Positions 1 through 6,868 of a stretch of 13,307 nt of DNA are shown here, piece after piece. Numbering within the stretch: the first letter of the stretch is position 1; every line of letters begins with the position of its first letter. A model generated the notes under the pieces. The model made no database searches. It was not told the origin of the DNA and saw only the letters and a program-made list of their open reading frames with translations. Source of the DNA: Acholeplasma sp. (GTDB taxonomy: Bacteria > Bacillota_I > Bacilli_A > Acholeplasmatales > Acholeplasmataceae); NCBI GenBank assembly GCA_012837395.1, contig DURF01000094.1, positions 1 to 13,307 of the forward strand, read 5' to 3'. The position numbers and the translations under genes are program-made.

Positions 1-777
1 ATTTGATCTTTCACTAGAAAGATGTGCCATCTTTCTATGATAGTTTTGATTTAGTGATTTTAAATATTTACCATCAATTAATAAATGATTATTTGATGTT
101 GCACAAAAGGCTAGGTTATTATATCCAAAATCAATGCCCATTAAGTTTTCTTCTAATACTTTTGGTAATACTTTTTTATCATTATTTGTTAAGTATACAT
201 AATGAACATAAAAGTACTTGCCATCAAAGCTTGGTTTGATGGTTATTTCTTTAATTTCTTTGTTATTTAAAAACTTTGGCGTTTTGATTTTTAAATATAA
301 TTTATCAATTATATCTAAATCATTAATTAGTTTATGATTAATATCTTTAGTAAGTGATGATAATTCATTTGATACTTTCTTAACTAAATTACTTCTAGGT
401 AGAATATATTCGTTACCTTTTGGTTTATAGACCATTCTATCTATTAAAGGATATAGACCGTCCTTTTTTAAATATCTAGGAAGTCTAACACCTTTAACAT
501 TTTTCTTAATTGAACCAAAGAAGGCTTTCATTGCTTCATCGACTTTTTTAATAACTGCTTGAGCAGTATTAGAATTTAAGACTTTGTAATTAATACTTTC
601 CTTTAATAATTGATAATTATCATTGTATGATAAATATTCATTAGTATTAAAGAAATGTTGTCTTACATTATATAGTGCTTGGTTATATAAGTTTTTAGAA
701 TGTCTGGTTAGAAGTATCAAATATTTAGTTTCATTAGATGTTAGTTTTAGTTTTGATTTAACTGTTTTATATTGCAT
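1..777 (-). CDS. tnpB: TnpB/OrfB of an IS200/IS605-family element (3' part beyond the window)
   Basis: Reading leftwards from ATG at 777, the frame stays open for 259 codons to the window edge with no stop, so the C-terminal part is missing. The N-terminal half is lysine-rich, as in OrfB/TnpB proteins. Residues 213-221 read MGIDFGYNN, the RuvC-I motif of the family (usual form GIDLGxxN), with D216 the expected first catalytic aspartate. The second and third RuvC residues and the zinc finger lie outside the window. Family knowledge: TnpB is an RNA-guided nuclease encoded by IS200/IS605 and IS1341-type transposons; it helps retain the element but is not the transposase itself. The start is set by GAGGTGAG at 781-788. 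No Y1 transposase (tnpA) frame lies in the 250 bases upstream, which suggests a TnpB-only (IS1341-type) copy, though tnpA could lie elsewhere. Whether the copy is intact cannot be judged here. Confidence 0.9.
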   Translation of the reverse strand, partial: MQYKTVKSKLKLTSNETKYLILLTRHSKNLYNQALYNVRQHFFNTNEYLSYNDNYQLLKESINYKVLNSNTAQAVIKKVDEAMKAFFGSIKKNVKGVRLPRYLKKDGLYPLIDRMVYKPKGNEYILPRSNLVKKVSNELSSLTKDINHKLINDLDIIDKLYLKIKTPKFLNNKEIKEITIKPSFDGKYFYVHYVYLTNNDKKVLPKVLEENLMGIDFGYNNLAFCATSNNHLLIDGKYLKSLNQNYHRKMAHLSSERSN

Positions 778-780
778 AGT

Positions 781-811
781 CTCACCTCACTTTCTTATAT
801 ATATTATACCA
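781..811 (-). promoter_or_regulatory. tnpB promoter (extended -10) and ribosome binding site
   Basis: On the minus strand, TGGTATAAT (811 to 803) is an extended -10 element. No good -35 hexamer is found 17 bases upstream. GAGGTGAG at 788-781 is a strong Shine-Dalgarno sequence three bases before the ATG at 777. The implied 5' leader is about 20 bases. Confidence 0.55.
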
Positions 812-843
812 TATAAATGGCTTTATAAGGCTATGAAAGTGAG
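786..843. repeat. 9-bp perfect inverted repeat flanking the tnpB -10 element
   Basis: CTCACTTTC at 786-794 is the exact reverse complement of GAAAGTGAG at 835-843. The arms are 40 bases apart. One arm overlaps the tnpB ribosome binding site and the other lies upstream of the -10 box. It could be an operator, part of a transposon end structure, or chance. Confidence 0.5.
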
Positions 844-853
844 CGAAAATAGT

Positions 854-900
854 TTGATAAAAGTGTTCGCTAATATATAAATTATAGAACCTTTTATCAA
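854..900. repeat. Nested hairpin upstream of tnpB, candidate left-end structure of the element
   Basis: TTGATAAAAG (854-863) pairs perfectly with CTTTTATCAA (891-900). Inside, after one unpaired T, GTTC (865-868) pairs with GAAC (887-890), and TAAT (871-874) with ATTA (881-884) around a six-base loop. A second copy of TTTTATCAA follows at 904-912, offering an alternative partner for the left arm. IS200/IS605-type elements carry subterminal imperfect hairpins at their ends, and this one lies 77-123 bases upstream of the tnpB start. Calling it the left end is inference; the true boundary and the 5' target motif were not identified. The rest of the gene-free stretch 778-985 shows no other gene. 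Confidence 0.5.
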
Positions 901-975
901 GATTTTTATCAAAATTAGGCGTTAAATACTATTTGTTACAATTTCCTTGTTATTTATAAAAGACGAACTTTCTTA

Positions 976-1023
976 GATAATAATAAAATAGGCAATTATC
1001 ATTATTTTGATAATTGCCTATTT
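976..1023 (-). terminator. Intrinsic terminator of rnjA
   Basis: A 16-bp perfect inverted repeat (986-1001 with 1008-1023, six-base loop) starts eight bases after the rnjA stop codon. In the minus direction the stem is followed by a T-rich tract (TTATTATTAT). The stem contains a GGC/GCC block and ends in A/T pairs that extend the U-tract. Confidence 0.88.
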
Positions 1024-1031
1024 CTTTAACA

Positions 1032-2717
1032 CTATTCTTTTAAATCTGAAATAATTGGTATTATAATTGGATTTCTTAAAGTTAAGTCTTTAATTTTTGA
1101 TTGTAACACATCAATTACTTTTTGTTTTAAATTGTTTTCATGATAATGTTTCTTTTGTAATTCTTTACTAATTACATCACTAGCAAGATTGGCTAACTCA
1201 TTGGTAATTTCCTCGTTACCGCGCATATAGATAAAACCACGCGATACAATTGAAGGTTTAGTTAACAACTCGCCTTTAGTAGAATCGATAGTTGCTATTA
1301 CGGCGAATAGACCTTCTTCAGATAAAACTTTACGTTCTCTAATTACAGCACTACCAATATCACCAATTCCAGTACCATCGATATAAATATCATCAGCCTG
1401 GACTTTGCCTGCAAGCCTTAAACCGTTAGCACTTAATCCAGCAACATCTCCATTATCTAAAATTAAAATGTTATCAGGATGAACACCGGTTTCGATTGCT
1501 AAATCACGGTGATGAATTAGCATACGATGTTCACCATGAACAGGAATAAAATACTTTGGTTTTACTAGTGATAACATTAGTTTTAAGTCATGTTGTGAAC
1601 CGTGCCCCGAAGTATGTGTATCAGCAATTGGACCATGTGTAATAACTTCAACATCTAATCTAAATAATTTGTTAATAGTTCTGTTAACACCTTCCTGATT
1701 TCCAGGAATTGGTGAAGATGAGAAAATAACAGTATCACCTTTTCGAGCTTGTATTTGACGGTGTGATCTATCAGCAATTCTACTTAAAGCTGCGAAAGGC
1801 TCACCTTGTGAACCGGTCACTAAAATAGTTAGTTTATGATCAGGTATTTTGTTTAAATCTTCATTTTCTAATAAAAATCCCTTTGGTATTTTAATATAAC
1901 CTGATTGTCTACCAACTTCAATAGCTCTTTCCATACTTCGCCCAAAAAATGCGATTTTTCGTCCATTACGAATAGAAGATTCAATAATTTGTTGAATTCT
2001 ATACATGTTTGATGCGAAAGTAGCAATAATTATTCGACCACTTATTCTTGAAAATAATTCATTAATAGATTTTCCGATTTTACTATCTGATTCAATTATT
2101 CCTTCTCTTTCAGAATTAGTTGAATCAGATAATAGTAAAATTGTTCCTTCTGAACCAATTTTAGCTAATTTATCATATTCAGCGGGTGGTCCAACTGGTG
2201 AAAAGTCTATTTTAAAATCACCTGTATGGAAAATATTTCCCAATTTTGTTTTAAAGACAATACCAAACATATCAGGGATTGAGTGATTGAGTCTAATAAA
2301 TGATATTTCAACATCTTTAAATTTATATTTATAGTGCGATTTATAAACATCAATTGGTGGTGCTTTAACATCACTATGTTCAGTTAATTTATATTCAATC
2401 ATATCAACAGCAATACCAGCTGCATATATTTTAGGTATTTTTACTTTTCTTAATAAATATGGAATACTTCCAATATGGTCTTCATGAGCGTGGGTTATAA
2501 AAAGTCCAACAATTCTTTCTTCGTTTTCGACTAAGTATTGAAAGTCTGGAATAACATAATCAATTCCTAATAAATGATTATCAGGAAATAAAATACCAGA
2601 GTCTACTATAAAGATTTGATCACTTATTTCAAAGATGTACATGTTTTTACCGACTTCGCCTAATCCACCTAATGAAAAAATGCCGATTTCGTCGGTTTTG
2701 AGTAAAGTGTTTTTCAT
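1032..2717 (-). CDS. rnjA: Ribonuclease J
   Basis: RNase J is a metallo-beta-lactamase/beta-CASP ribonuclease with 5'-3' exo- and endonuclease activity, central to mRNA decay and rRNA maturation in low-GC Gram-positives. The protein has 561 residues, close to the usual ~555. The zinc-binding motif HAHEDH is at residues 76-81; further ligands are H145 and D167 (HTGD, 164-167). The beta-CASP part follows, with TGSQGEP at 301-307, HTSGH at 368-372 and the HGE motif at 394-396. All metal ligands expected for an active enzyme are present, so it looks J1-like rather than a degenerate J2. The C-terminal domain (about 450-561) is complete. AGGAGG at 2723-2728 lies five bases before the ATG. The gene is monocistronic, between its own promoter and a strong terminator, and divergent from the HAD phosphatase gene. 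Confidence 0.97.
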   Translation of the reverse strand: MKNTLLKTDEIGIFSLGGLGEVGKNMYIFEISDQIFIVDSGILFPDNHLLGIDYVIPDFQYLVENEERIVGLFITHAHEDHIGSIPYLLRKVKIPKIYAAGIAVDMIEYKLTEHSDVKAPPIDVYKSHYKYKFKDVEISFIRLNHSIPDMFGIVFKTKLGNIFHTGDFKIDFSPVGPPAEYDKLAKIGSEGTILLLSDSTNSEREGIIESDSKIGKSINELFSRISGRIIIATFASNMYRIQQIIESSIRNGRKIAFFGRSMERAIEVGRQSGYIKIPKGFLLENEDLNKIPDHKLTILVTGSQGEPFAALSRIADRSHRQIQARKGDTVIFSSSPIPGNQEGVNRTINKLFRLDVEVITHGPIADTHTSGHGSQHDLKLMLSLVKPKYFIPVHGEHRMLIHHRDLAIETGVHPDNILILDNGDVAGLSANGLRLAGKVQADDIYIDGTGIGDIGSAVIRERKVLSEEGLFAVIATIDSTKGELLTKPSIVSRGFIYMRGNEEITNELANLASDVISKELQKKHYHENNLKQKVIDVLQSKIKDLTLRNPIIIPIISDLKE

Positions 2718-2751
2718 TTTTTCCTCCTAAATTTAATAACTTTAGTAATAT

Positions 2752-2760
2752 TTTATAACA
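2752..2760 (-). promoter_or_regulatory. Probable rnjA promoter (extended -10)
   Basis: On the minus strand, TGTTATAAA (2760 to 2752) fits an extended -10 box (TGnTATAAT, one mismatch). It would give a leader of about 25-30 bases before the rnjA ATG, ending in AGGAGG. No convincing -35 hexamer is seen. Confidence 0.45.
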
Positions 2761-2779
2761 AATCGATAAAAAATGATAG

Positions 2780-2785
2780 TATAAT
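2780..2785 (+). promoter_or_regulatory. Probable -10 box of the HAD phosphatase gene
   Basis: A perfect TATAAT lies 32 bases before the start codon, in the 100-base gap between divergent genes. A -35 element is not recognisable at 16-18 bases. GAGGG at 2806-2810 is the ribosome binding site, seven bases before the ATG at 2818. Confidence 0.45.
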
Positions 2786-2817
2786 AATATGGAGAATCAA
2801 ATTATGAGGGATGAAAC

Positions 2818-3597
2818 ATGAAAAAAATAATTATTTTTGATTTAGATAATACTATTTATAGTTCTAAACAAAAAAAAGTTTTACCACAAACATTAAAACT
2901 TTTAGAAGAACTTTCTGCAACTCCTAATGTTTTTTTAGGAGTCGCAACAGGAAGACCTAAGTCTAAAATAATGTTAGATGATAAAATGCTAGATTTATTT
3001 ACATATAAAATCTTTATCAATGGAGCTATCGTCTATAAAGATGATTATTTATTATATGAAAACCCAATTAACAAAAATGTAGTAAAAAAAATGTATGACA
3101 TTACAAAGAAAATGGATATTGTAGCAGGATATGTTGGCCTAAATAAAGAGTATATTTCAAAAAATGATGAAAGTGTTGATTTAGGAATCAAAAAAGTATA
3201 TTCGCCCCTGCCTGTAGCAGATGAAAATATATATGAAGAAATGCCAGTTTATCAATTTTGGATTTTTACTAATGAAAGAGATAAAATTAGACCAATCTTA
3301 GTTAATGAAACTAAGCTAGCTTATTATAATTGGCACACAGGTGGTTTTGATTTAGTTGATTCTAAAACAAATAAAGCTAACGCTATTAAAGAATTATTAA
3401 AAGATGAAAATAATTATCAACTCATTACAGTCGGTGATGGTCATAATGATATTAAAATGATTGAAATGGCTGATATTGGAATTGCTATGAATAATTCGGG
3501 ATTTTCCAAATTAAAAGAAAAAGCTGATTATATTGCTCCAAATATTGAAGACGATCAGCTTTATGATTTCTTTAAATCGATTAAAATATTTTCTTAA
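2818..3597 (+). CDS. Cof-type HAD-superfamily phosphatase
   Basis: A 259-residue HAD hydrolase of the Cof (class IIB cap) subfamily. Family members dephosphorylate small phosphorylated metabolites, such as sugar phosphates or flavin-related compounds; the substrate cannot be read from sequence. Motif I is DLDNT (residues 8-12; D8 nucleophile, D10 acid/base), where most Cof proteins have DLDGT. Motif II is ATGRP (43-47, T44). The cap domain lies between roughly 80 and 180. Motif III is the lysine in TNKANAI (K186) and motif IV is GDGHND (206-211), giving the metal-binding aspartates. All catalytic residues are present. The ribosome binding site GAGGG supports the ATG. The last 17 bases overlap the 3' end of coaD on the opposite strand. 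No functional link to either neighbour is evident. Confidence 0.93.
   Translation: MKKIIIFDLDNTIYSSKQKKVLPQTLKLLEELSATPNVFLGVATGRPKSKIMLDDKMLDLFTYKIFINGAIVYKDDYLLYENPINKNVVKKMYDITKKMDIVAGYVGLNKEYISKNDESVDLGIKKVYSPLPVADENIYEEMPVYQFWIFTNERDKIRPILVNETKLAYYNWHTGGFDLVDSKTNKANAIKELLKDENNYQLITVGDGHNDIKMIEMADIGIAMNNSGFSKLKEKADYIAPNIEDDQLYDFFKSIKIFS
3513..3562 (-). terminator. Candidate coaD terminator inside the opposing HAD gene
   Basis: AAAGCTGAT (3520-3528) and ATCAGCTTT (3554-3562) form a 9-bp perfect stem. Read on the minus strand, the hairpin is followed by TTCTTTT, a U-tract, about 20-70 bases past the coaD stop. The loop is long (25 bases), with a possible inner 5-bp stem. No conventional terminator space exists between the overlapping convergent genes, so this is the best candidate for ending coaD transcription. 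The pairing could also be incidental to the coding sequence. Confidence 0.4.
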
Positions 3598-4066
3598 GTC
3601 TATTTTTAACAATTTCAACATTAACTTTTGGAATATAGTTTGATATATCAACACCATAATATACTAACTCTTTTATTCCGCTTGATGAAACAAAATCAGA
3701 ATGAGTTGATGGGAATAGAAGAACTGTTTCAATATCTTCATTAATATGACTATTATATTTAGATAATGAATATTCATATTCATAATCCTGGAAATTTCTA
3801 AGCCCTCTAAACATAATTTTTACGTTATGTTTTTTAGCATATTCAACTACTAAACCATTAGTATAATCTATTTTAACATTAGGAGTTCCATTTAAAACAT
3901 TTTCAATCATCATTTTACGTTCTTCAACAGTAAAAGTAGTTTTCTTTAATTGATTATCGGCAACTAAAATTGTTAATTCATCAACGATTTTAGAAGCCCT
4001 TCTAATAATATCTAAATGACCATTAGTTAAAGGATCAAAAGTCCCTGCATAAATTGCTTTTACCAT
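3581..4066 (-). CDS. coaD: Phosphopantetheine adenylyltransferase
   Basis: CoaD transfers AMP from ATP to 4'-phosphopantetheine to make dephospho-CoA, the fourth step of CoA biosynthesis in the cytoplasm. The 161-residue length is typical. The nucleotidyltransferase signature is clear: AGTFDPLTNGH at residues 7-17 contains the T/HxGH motif (TNGH, 14-17). RGLR at 87-90 and the SSS run at 127-129 match the conserved substrate and ATP-binding segments of the family. The strong ribosome binding site GAGGTGG (4071-4077) fixes the ATG. It has its own extended -10 promoter, but fur-like transcripts from upstream could read into it because no terminator is visible between them. Its 3' end overlaps the convergent HAD gene by 17 bases. 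Confidence 0.97.
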   Translation of the reverse strand: MVKAIYAGTFDPLTNGHLDIIRRASKIVDELTILVADNQLKKTTFTVEERKMMIENVLNGTPNVKIDYTNGLVVEYAKKHNVKIMFRGLRNFQDYEYEYSLSKYNSHINEDIETVLLFPSTHSDFVSSSGIKELVYYGVDISNYIPKVNVEIVKNRLKKIF

Positions 4067-4086
4067 ATACCCACCTCGCTACTAAT

Positions 4087-4095
4087 AGTATAACA
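4087..4095 (-). promoter_or_regulatory. coaD promoter (extended -10)
   Basis: On the minus strand, TGTTATACT (4095 to 4087) matches TGnTATAAT with one mismatch, about 21 bases upstream of the coaD ATG. The leader would be short, around 14 bases, and would begin close to the ribosome binding site. No good -35 is seen. Confidence 0.45.
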
Positions 4096-4118
4096 TAGAT
4101 ATAATAAATTAAGACGGA

Positions 4119-4490
4119 TTAAATGTTACAAGAATTACACAAACCATAAACATTCATTTCATGGTTAGTAATTAAAAAATTGTTTTCATCTTCTAACTTT
4201 TTAATAATTGGATTCATATTACAATTTATTTTTTTCATAAATAAACAATTAGTACAAATAAAATAATGATAGTGGTTACCCTCATTATCTAATATATAAT
4301 ATGTTTTGTTGTTAAAATGAAATGATAGTAATAAATCATTATTTATAAAGCACTCAATAGCTCGATAAATTGTTGATAAGTTAATGTTTTCATCACCTAA
4401 AACATCTAAAATGTTTTCCGCATTAATAGGTTTATTGCTGTTTTCAAAAACAGAATAAACCTTTTTTCTTTTGGTAGTCATTCTTATCAT
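4119..4490 (-). CDS. Fur-family metalloregulator, probably Zur
   Basis: A short Fur/Zur/PerR-family repressor of 123 residues (usual 135-150). It begins close to the winged helix, so the first helix region of longer relatives is reduced. The recognition helix carries NLSTIYRAI (37-45), the family's S-T-V/I-Y-R motif. Two CxxC pairs (C79/C82 and C118/C121) form the structural zinc site. H73, H75 and H110, with H58 nearby, are candidates for the sensing site. The ATG lies one base past the permease stop, and its ribosome binding site GGGAGG (4501-4506) lies inside the permease coding end, indicating translational coupling. Zinc sensing is inferred from being the last gene of a zinc-type ABC operon whose promoter carries a 7-1-7 operator. 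Manganese, iron or peroxide sensing cannot be excluded from sequence alone. Confidence 0.9.
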   Translation of the reverse strand: MIRMTTKRKKVYSVFENSNKPINAENILDVLGDENINLSTIYRAIECFINNDLLLSFHFNNKTYYILDNEGNHYHYFICTNCLFMKKINCNMNPIIKKLEDENNFLITNHEMNVYGLCNSCNI

Positions 4491-4491
4491 A

Positions 4492-5307
4492 TTACTTTAA
4501 CCTCCCTTTAGTAAAAGATTTAATAAACATAAATATAAATAATATTAGTGTATAAACCAACACAATACTAGAACCAGCGGGTATATCAATTAAATCAGCG
4601 AAATAAATTCCGAAAAACACACCAATTATTGATGAAATCAATCCATAAATTAAAGTAGGTTTAAAGCCTTTTTTAAACTGCATTCCAATTAAGGCAGGAA
4701 ATATAACAAAAGAAGATATTAGTAATGTACCGATTGTTTTAACACCAATAGTTATAAGGATAGCAGTTAGTACAGCAAGACTATATGACAATATGTTAGT
4801 TTTTGTTTTTTTGAATTTAGCGTATTTATAATCAAAAGTTATTAAAACCAACTTTTGATAGTTAAATATTACAAACAACAATATTAAAATAAATGTAGCT
4901 AATGCAAAAAATATTTCAGTTAAACTAACAGTCCATAAGTTTCCAACTAACATTGTTTCTATTGAGCGATTAAAACCGGTTGATTTATGAATTATAATAA
5001 GACCAATTGCAAGTGAAATTGCTGTTAGTAAGCCAAGTGCTGCATCACCATTAATGTTTTTGTTTTGAGATAAATATTTAACTAATATTGAAAATACAAT
5101 AACAAAAGGAATACTAATAAGCAAAGGCTCATTTACTAATAATAAACCAATGATGATTCCTGTAAACCCAACATGAGCAAGTCCATCAGCAATTAATGCT
5201 TGTTCATTTAAAACTAAAAACGGACTAAGCAAAGCTGCTGAAGCTGCAATTAATCCAGCAATAATTAGCGCGTATAAGACAAAATTATAAGATAGAAAAC
5301 TAAACAT
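4492..5307 (-). CDS. znuB: Zinc/manganese ABC transporter permease (ABC-3 family)
   Basis: An integral membrane subunit of about 271 residues with seven to nine hydrophobic segments. ADGLAHVG (residues 40-47) matches the conserved D-G-L-S/A-H motif of ABC-3 metal permeases such as ZnuB, AdcB and MntB. It would form the import channel for metal delivered by the lipoprotein encoded two genes upstream. I chose ATG 5307 because AAAGGTG (5314-5320) lies six bases before it. An in-frame ATG at 5334 would add nine residues and has no good ribosome binding site. From 5307 the gene overlaps the ATPase gene by eight bases. The C-terminus is short and lysine-rich (KSFTKGRLK), and the last codons also serve as the ribosome binding site for the next gene. 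Confidence 0.93.
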   Translation of the reverse strand: MFSFLSYNFVLYALIIAGLIAASAALLSPFLVLNEQALIADGLAHVGFTGIIIGLLLVNEPLLISIPFVIVFSILVKYLSQNKNINGDAALGLLTAISLAIGLIIIHKSTGFNRSIETMLVGNLWTVSLTEIFFALATFILILLFVIFNYQKLVLITFDYKYAKFKKTKTNILSYSLAVLTAILITIGVKTIGTLLISSFVIFPALIGMQFKKGFKPTLIYGLISSIIGVFFGIYFADLIDIPAGSSIVLVYTLILFIFMFIKSFTKGRLK

Positions 5308-5953
5308 GATGATCACCTTTATGATTGATTTCATTAAAATCTTTTGTTAATCCAAAATATTTGATTTCTCTATCAATATAAAGAGTTTTACTATTATCTA
5401 CATTAATACTTTCTAAATGATGAGTTACATTAATAATAGTTGTATTATATTCTTTTTGATAACTTTCTAAAAACAAATAAAACCCAGCTCTAAAGGTAGG
5501 GTCAAGAGCACTAGTTGGTTCATCTAATATTAGTAATTTTGGATTTGATAGAAGAGTCCTTACTAAAAAAACTCTTTGTTGTTCCCCACCAGATAAATAC
5601 GAAATGTTTTTATCTTCTAAATGTTTAATATCCATAATTTCTAACCATTTTTCTAACATAGAATAATCAGTTTTTTTATTACCACTTAAAATTACTTCTT
5701 TAACAGTAATTGGAAAGTTTTTCTTAACAGTTAAATTTTGTGGAAGAAAACCAACATTACTTTCGTTTATTTTAAAGTTTCCACTTGTAGGTTTTTTTAA
5801 GTTAGTTAACACTTCTACTAAAGTAGTTTTTCCACTTCCATTTGGTCCAATTATATTTAAAAAATCTCCTTGATTAATTTTAAAACTTATATTATTTAAA
5901 GCTTTATACTCAGAATATACAACACTTAAATTATTAACTTCTAATACAACCAT
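5300..5953 (-). CDS. znuC: Zinc/manganese ABC transporter ATP-binding protein
   Basis: The 217-residue ATPase that would power the metal importer from the cytoplasmic side. The order of motifs is canonical: Walker A GPNGSGKTT (36-44), Q-loop Q72 (FLPQN), ABC signature LSGGEQQR (120-127), Walker B LLILDEP (140-146) with catalytic E145, D-loop SALD (148-151), and H-loop H178. It resembles ZnuC/MntB-type ATPases and is somewhat shorter than the usual 230-250 residues. Its ATG follows the lipoprotein stop codon after a single base. The ribosome binding site GGGGGAT lies within the end of the upstream gene, so the two are translationally coupled. The C-terminus ends in GDHHV, where the next gene begins. 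Confidence 0.95.
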   Translation of the reverse strand: MVVLEVNNLSVVYSEYKALNNISFKINQGDFLNIIGPNGSGKTTLVEVLTNLKKPTSGNFKINESNVGFLPQNLTVKKNFPITVKEVILSGNKKTDYSMLEKWLEIMDIKHLEDKNISYLSGGEQQRVFLVRTLLSNPKLLILDEPTSALDPTFRAGFYLFLESYQKEYNTTIINVTHHLESINVDNSKTLYIDREIKYFGLTKDFNEINHKGDHHV

Positions 5954-5954
5954 G

Positions 5955-6836
5955 TTAATCCCCCAATGCCATTTTAATATTGTTAAAGTTTCGTTCTAAT
6001 AATTGTAAATAAGATACATTATTATCAAAATCCTCTTTTGTAACATTGTGGTATCCATGTAGTTCTAAAAGCGTTAGTTCATAATTATCTTCAGCCAATT
6101 CATTTTTAATAGTAGTAGCAACTTTTGGTTCCTTTAATTCTTCGGTAAATAAAAAATGAACTGAGTTTTCTTTAATAACTTCTAACAAACTAGTTATTTG
6201 ATTACTAGTTAGATCTGCATCAGGTTTGCTGGTATTACTTAAAGCAATTATAGTGATTTTATATCTATCCTCAAAGTATTTCATTGCGTTATGACCAGCA
6301 AAATATATTGTCACATTATCTTTTGAATTAAAGTATGATTCCATACTTAAATGAACGTTATTAATCGCGTTATAATAATTTGTTGCGTTTTCTACGTAAA
6401 AATCTTTATTATCGGGATCAATTTTTACTATTTCATCTTTTACTACATTGATAAAGTTCAAAATAAGTTTTGGGTCAGTCCAATAATGTAAATCATTAAT
6501 ATTAACATCATTGTAATCATTTAAATTAATTACAATAGTCTCTTTTCCAGCAACTTGGCTAACGTTTTCATTAAGCCAACTATCAATTTTATAACTAGTA
6601 AAAATAAATAACTTACTATTTTTTATATTTGCCATTTGTGTACTGGAAGGCATAAAATCATGGTTGTCAACACCTGGTTTTGTTAAAACATCAACAGTTA
6701 GTTTATCATCAACAATATTTTTAACAATATCATATTGAAAATATGTTGTTGTAACAATATCAAAGTTAGTATCATTTTTACAAGATACTAACGTTAAACT
6801 AAAAATAAATAATAAAATAACAATAATTTTTTTCAT
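5955..6836 (-). CDS. znuA: Zinc-binding lipoprotein of the metal ABC transporter (cluster A-I)
   Basis: A 293-residue solute-binding lipoprotein. The N-terminus has lysines, a hydrophobic stretch and the lipobox LVSC, with C19 the expected lipidated residue, so it should be anchored on the outer face of the membrane. Expected metal ligands of the ZnuA/TroA/PsaA family are H59 (DNHDF), H117 (HYWTD) and H182 (GHNAMKYF). Histidine at the third position is typical of zinc binders (ZnuA, TroA), while manganese binders such as PsaA have glutamate there, which favours zinc. The acidic His-rich loop found in many ZnuA and AdcA proteins is absent. It is the first gene of the operon; AGAGGA at 6843-6848 gives good start support. 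Its promoter carries a Fur/Zur-type operator. Confidence 0.94.
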   Translation of the reverse strand: MKKIIVILLFIFSLTLVSCKNDTNFDIVTTTYFQYDIVKNIVDDKLTVDVLTKPGVDNHDFMPSSTQMANIKNSKLFIFTSYKIDSWLNENVSQVAGKETIVINLNDYNDVNINDLHYWTDPKLILNFINVVKDEIVKIDPDNKDFYVENATNYYNAINNVHLSMESYFNSKDNVTIYFAGHNAMKYFEDRYKITIIALSNTSKPDADLTSNQITSLLEVIKENSVHFLFTEELKEPKVATTIKNELAEDNYELTLLELHGYHNVTKEDFDNNVSYLQLLERNFNNIKMALGD

Positions 6837-6868
6837 AATAAATCCTCTTTCTAGTAAGTTGTGAATAA

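Noticed and set aside
24..880. Plus-strand open frames at 24-239 and 623-880
   Set aside because: Both lie wholly or mostly antisense to tnpB, have no ribosome binding site and show no recognisable domain; their hydrophobic content reflects the complement of lysine-rich codons.
2005..2286. Plus-strand open frame antisense to rnjA
   Set aside because: It lies inside a fully conserved RNase J gene, and no ribosome binding site or promoter precedes it.
3583..3592. AAAATATTTT palindrome at the coaD/HAD junction as a bidirectional terminator
   Set aside because: It is only ten bases, all A/T with no loop, and too weak to form a terminator hairpin.
5300..5334. Longer permease start at ATG 5334
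   Set aside because: It has no good ribosome binding site and would give a 35-base overlap with the ATPase gene, while ATG 5307 has AAAGGTG at ideal spacing.
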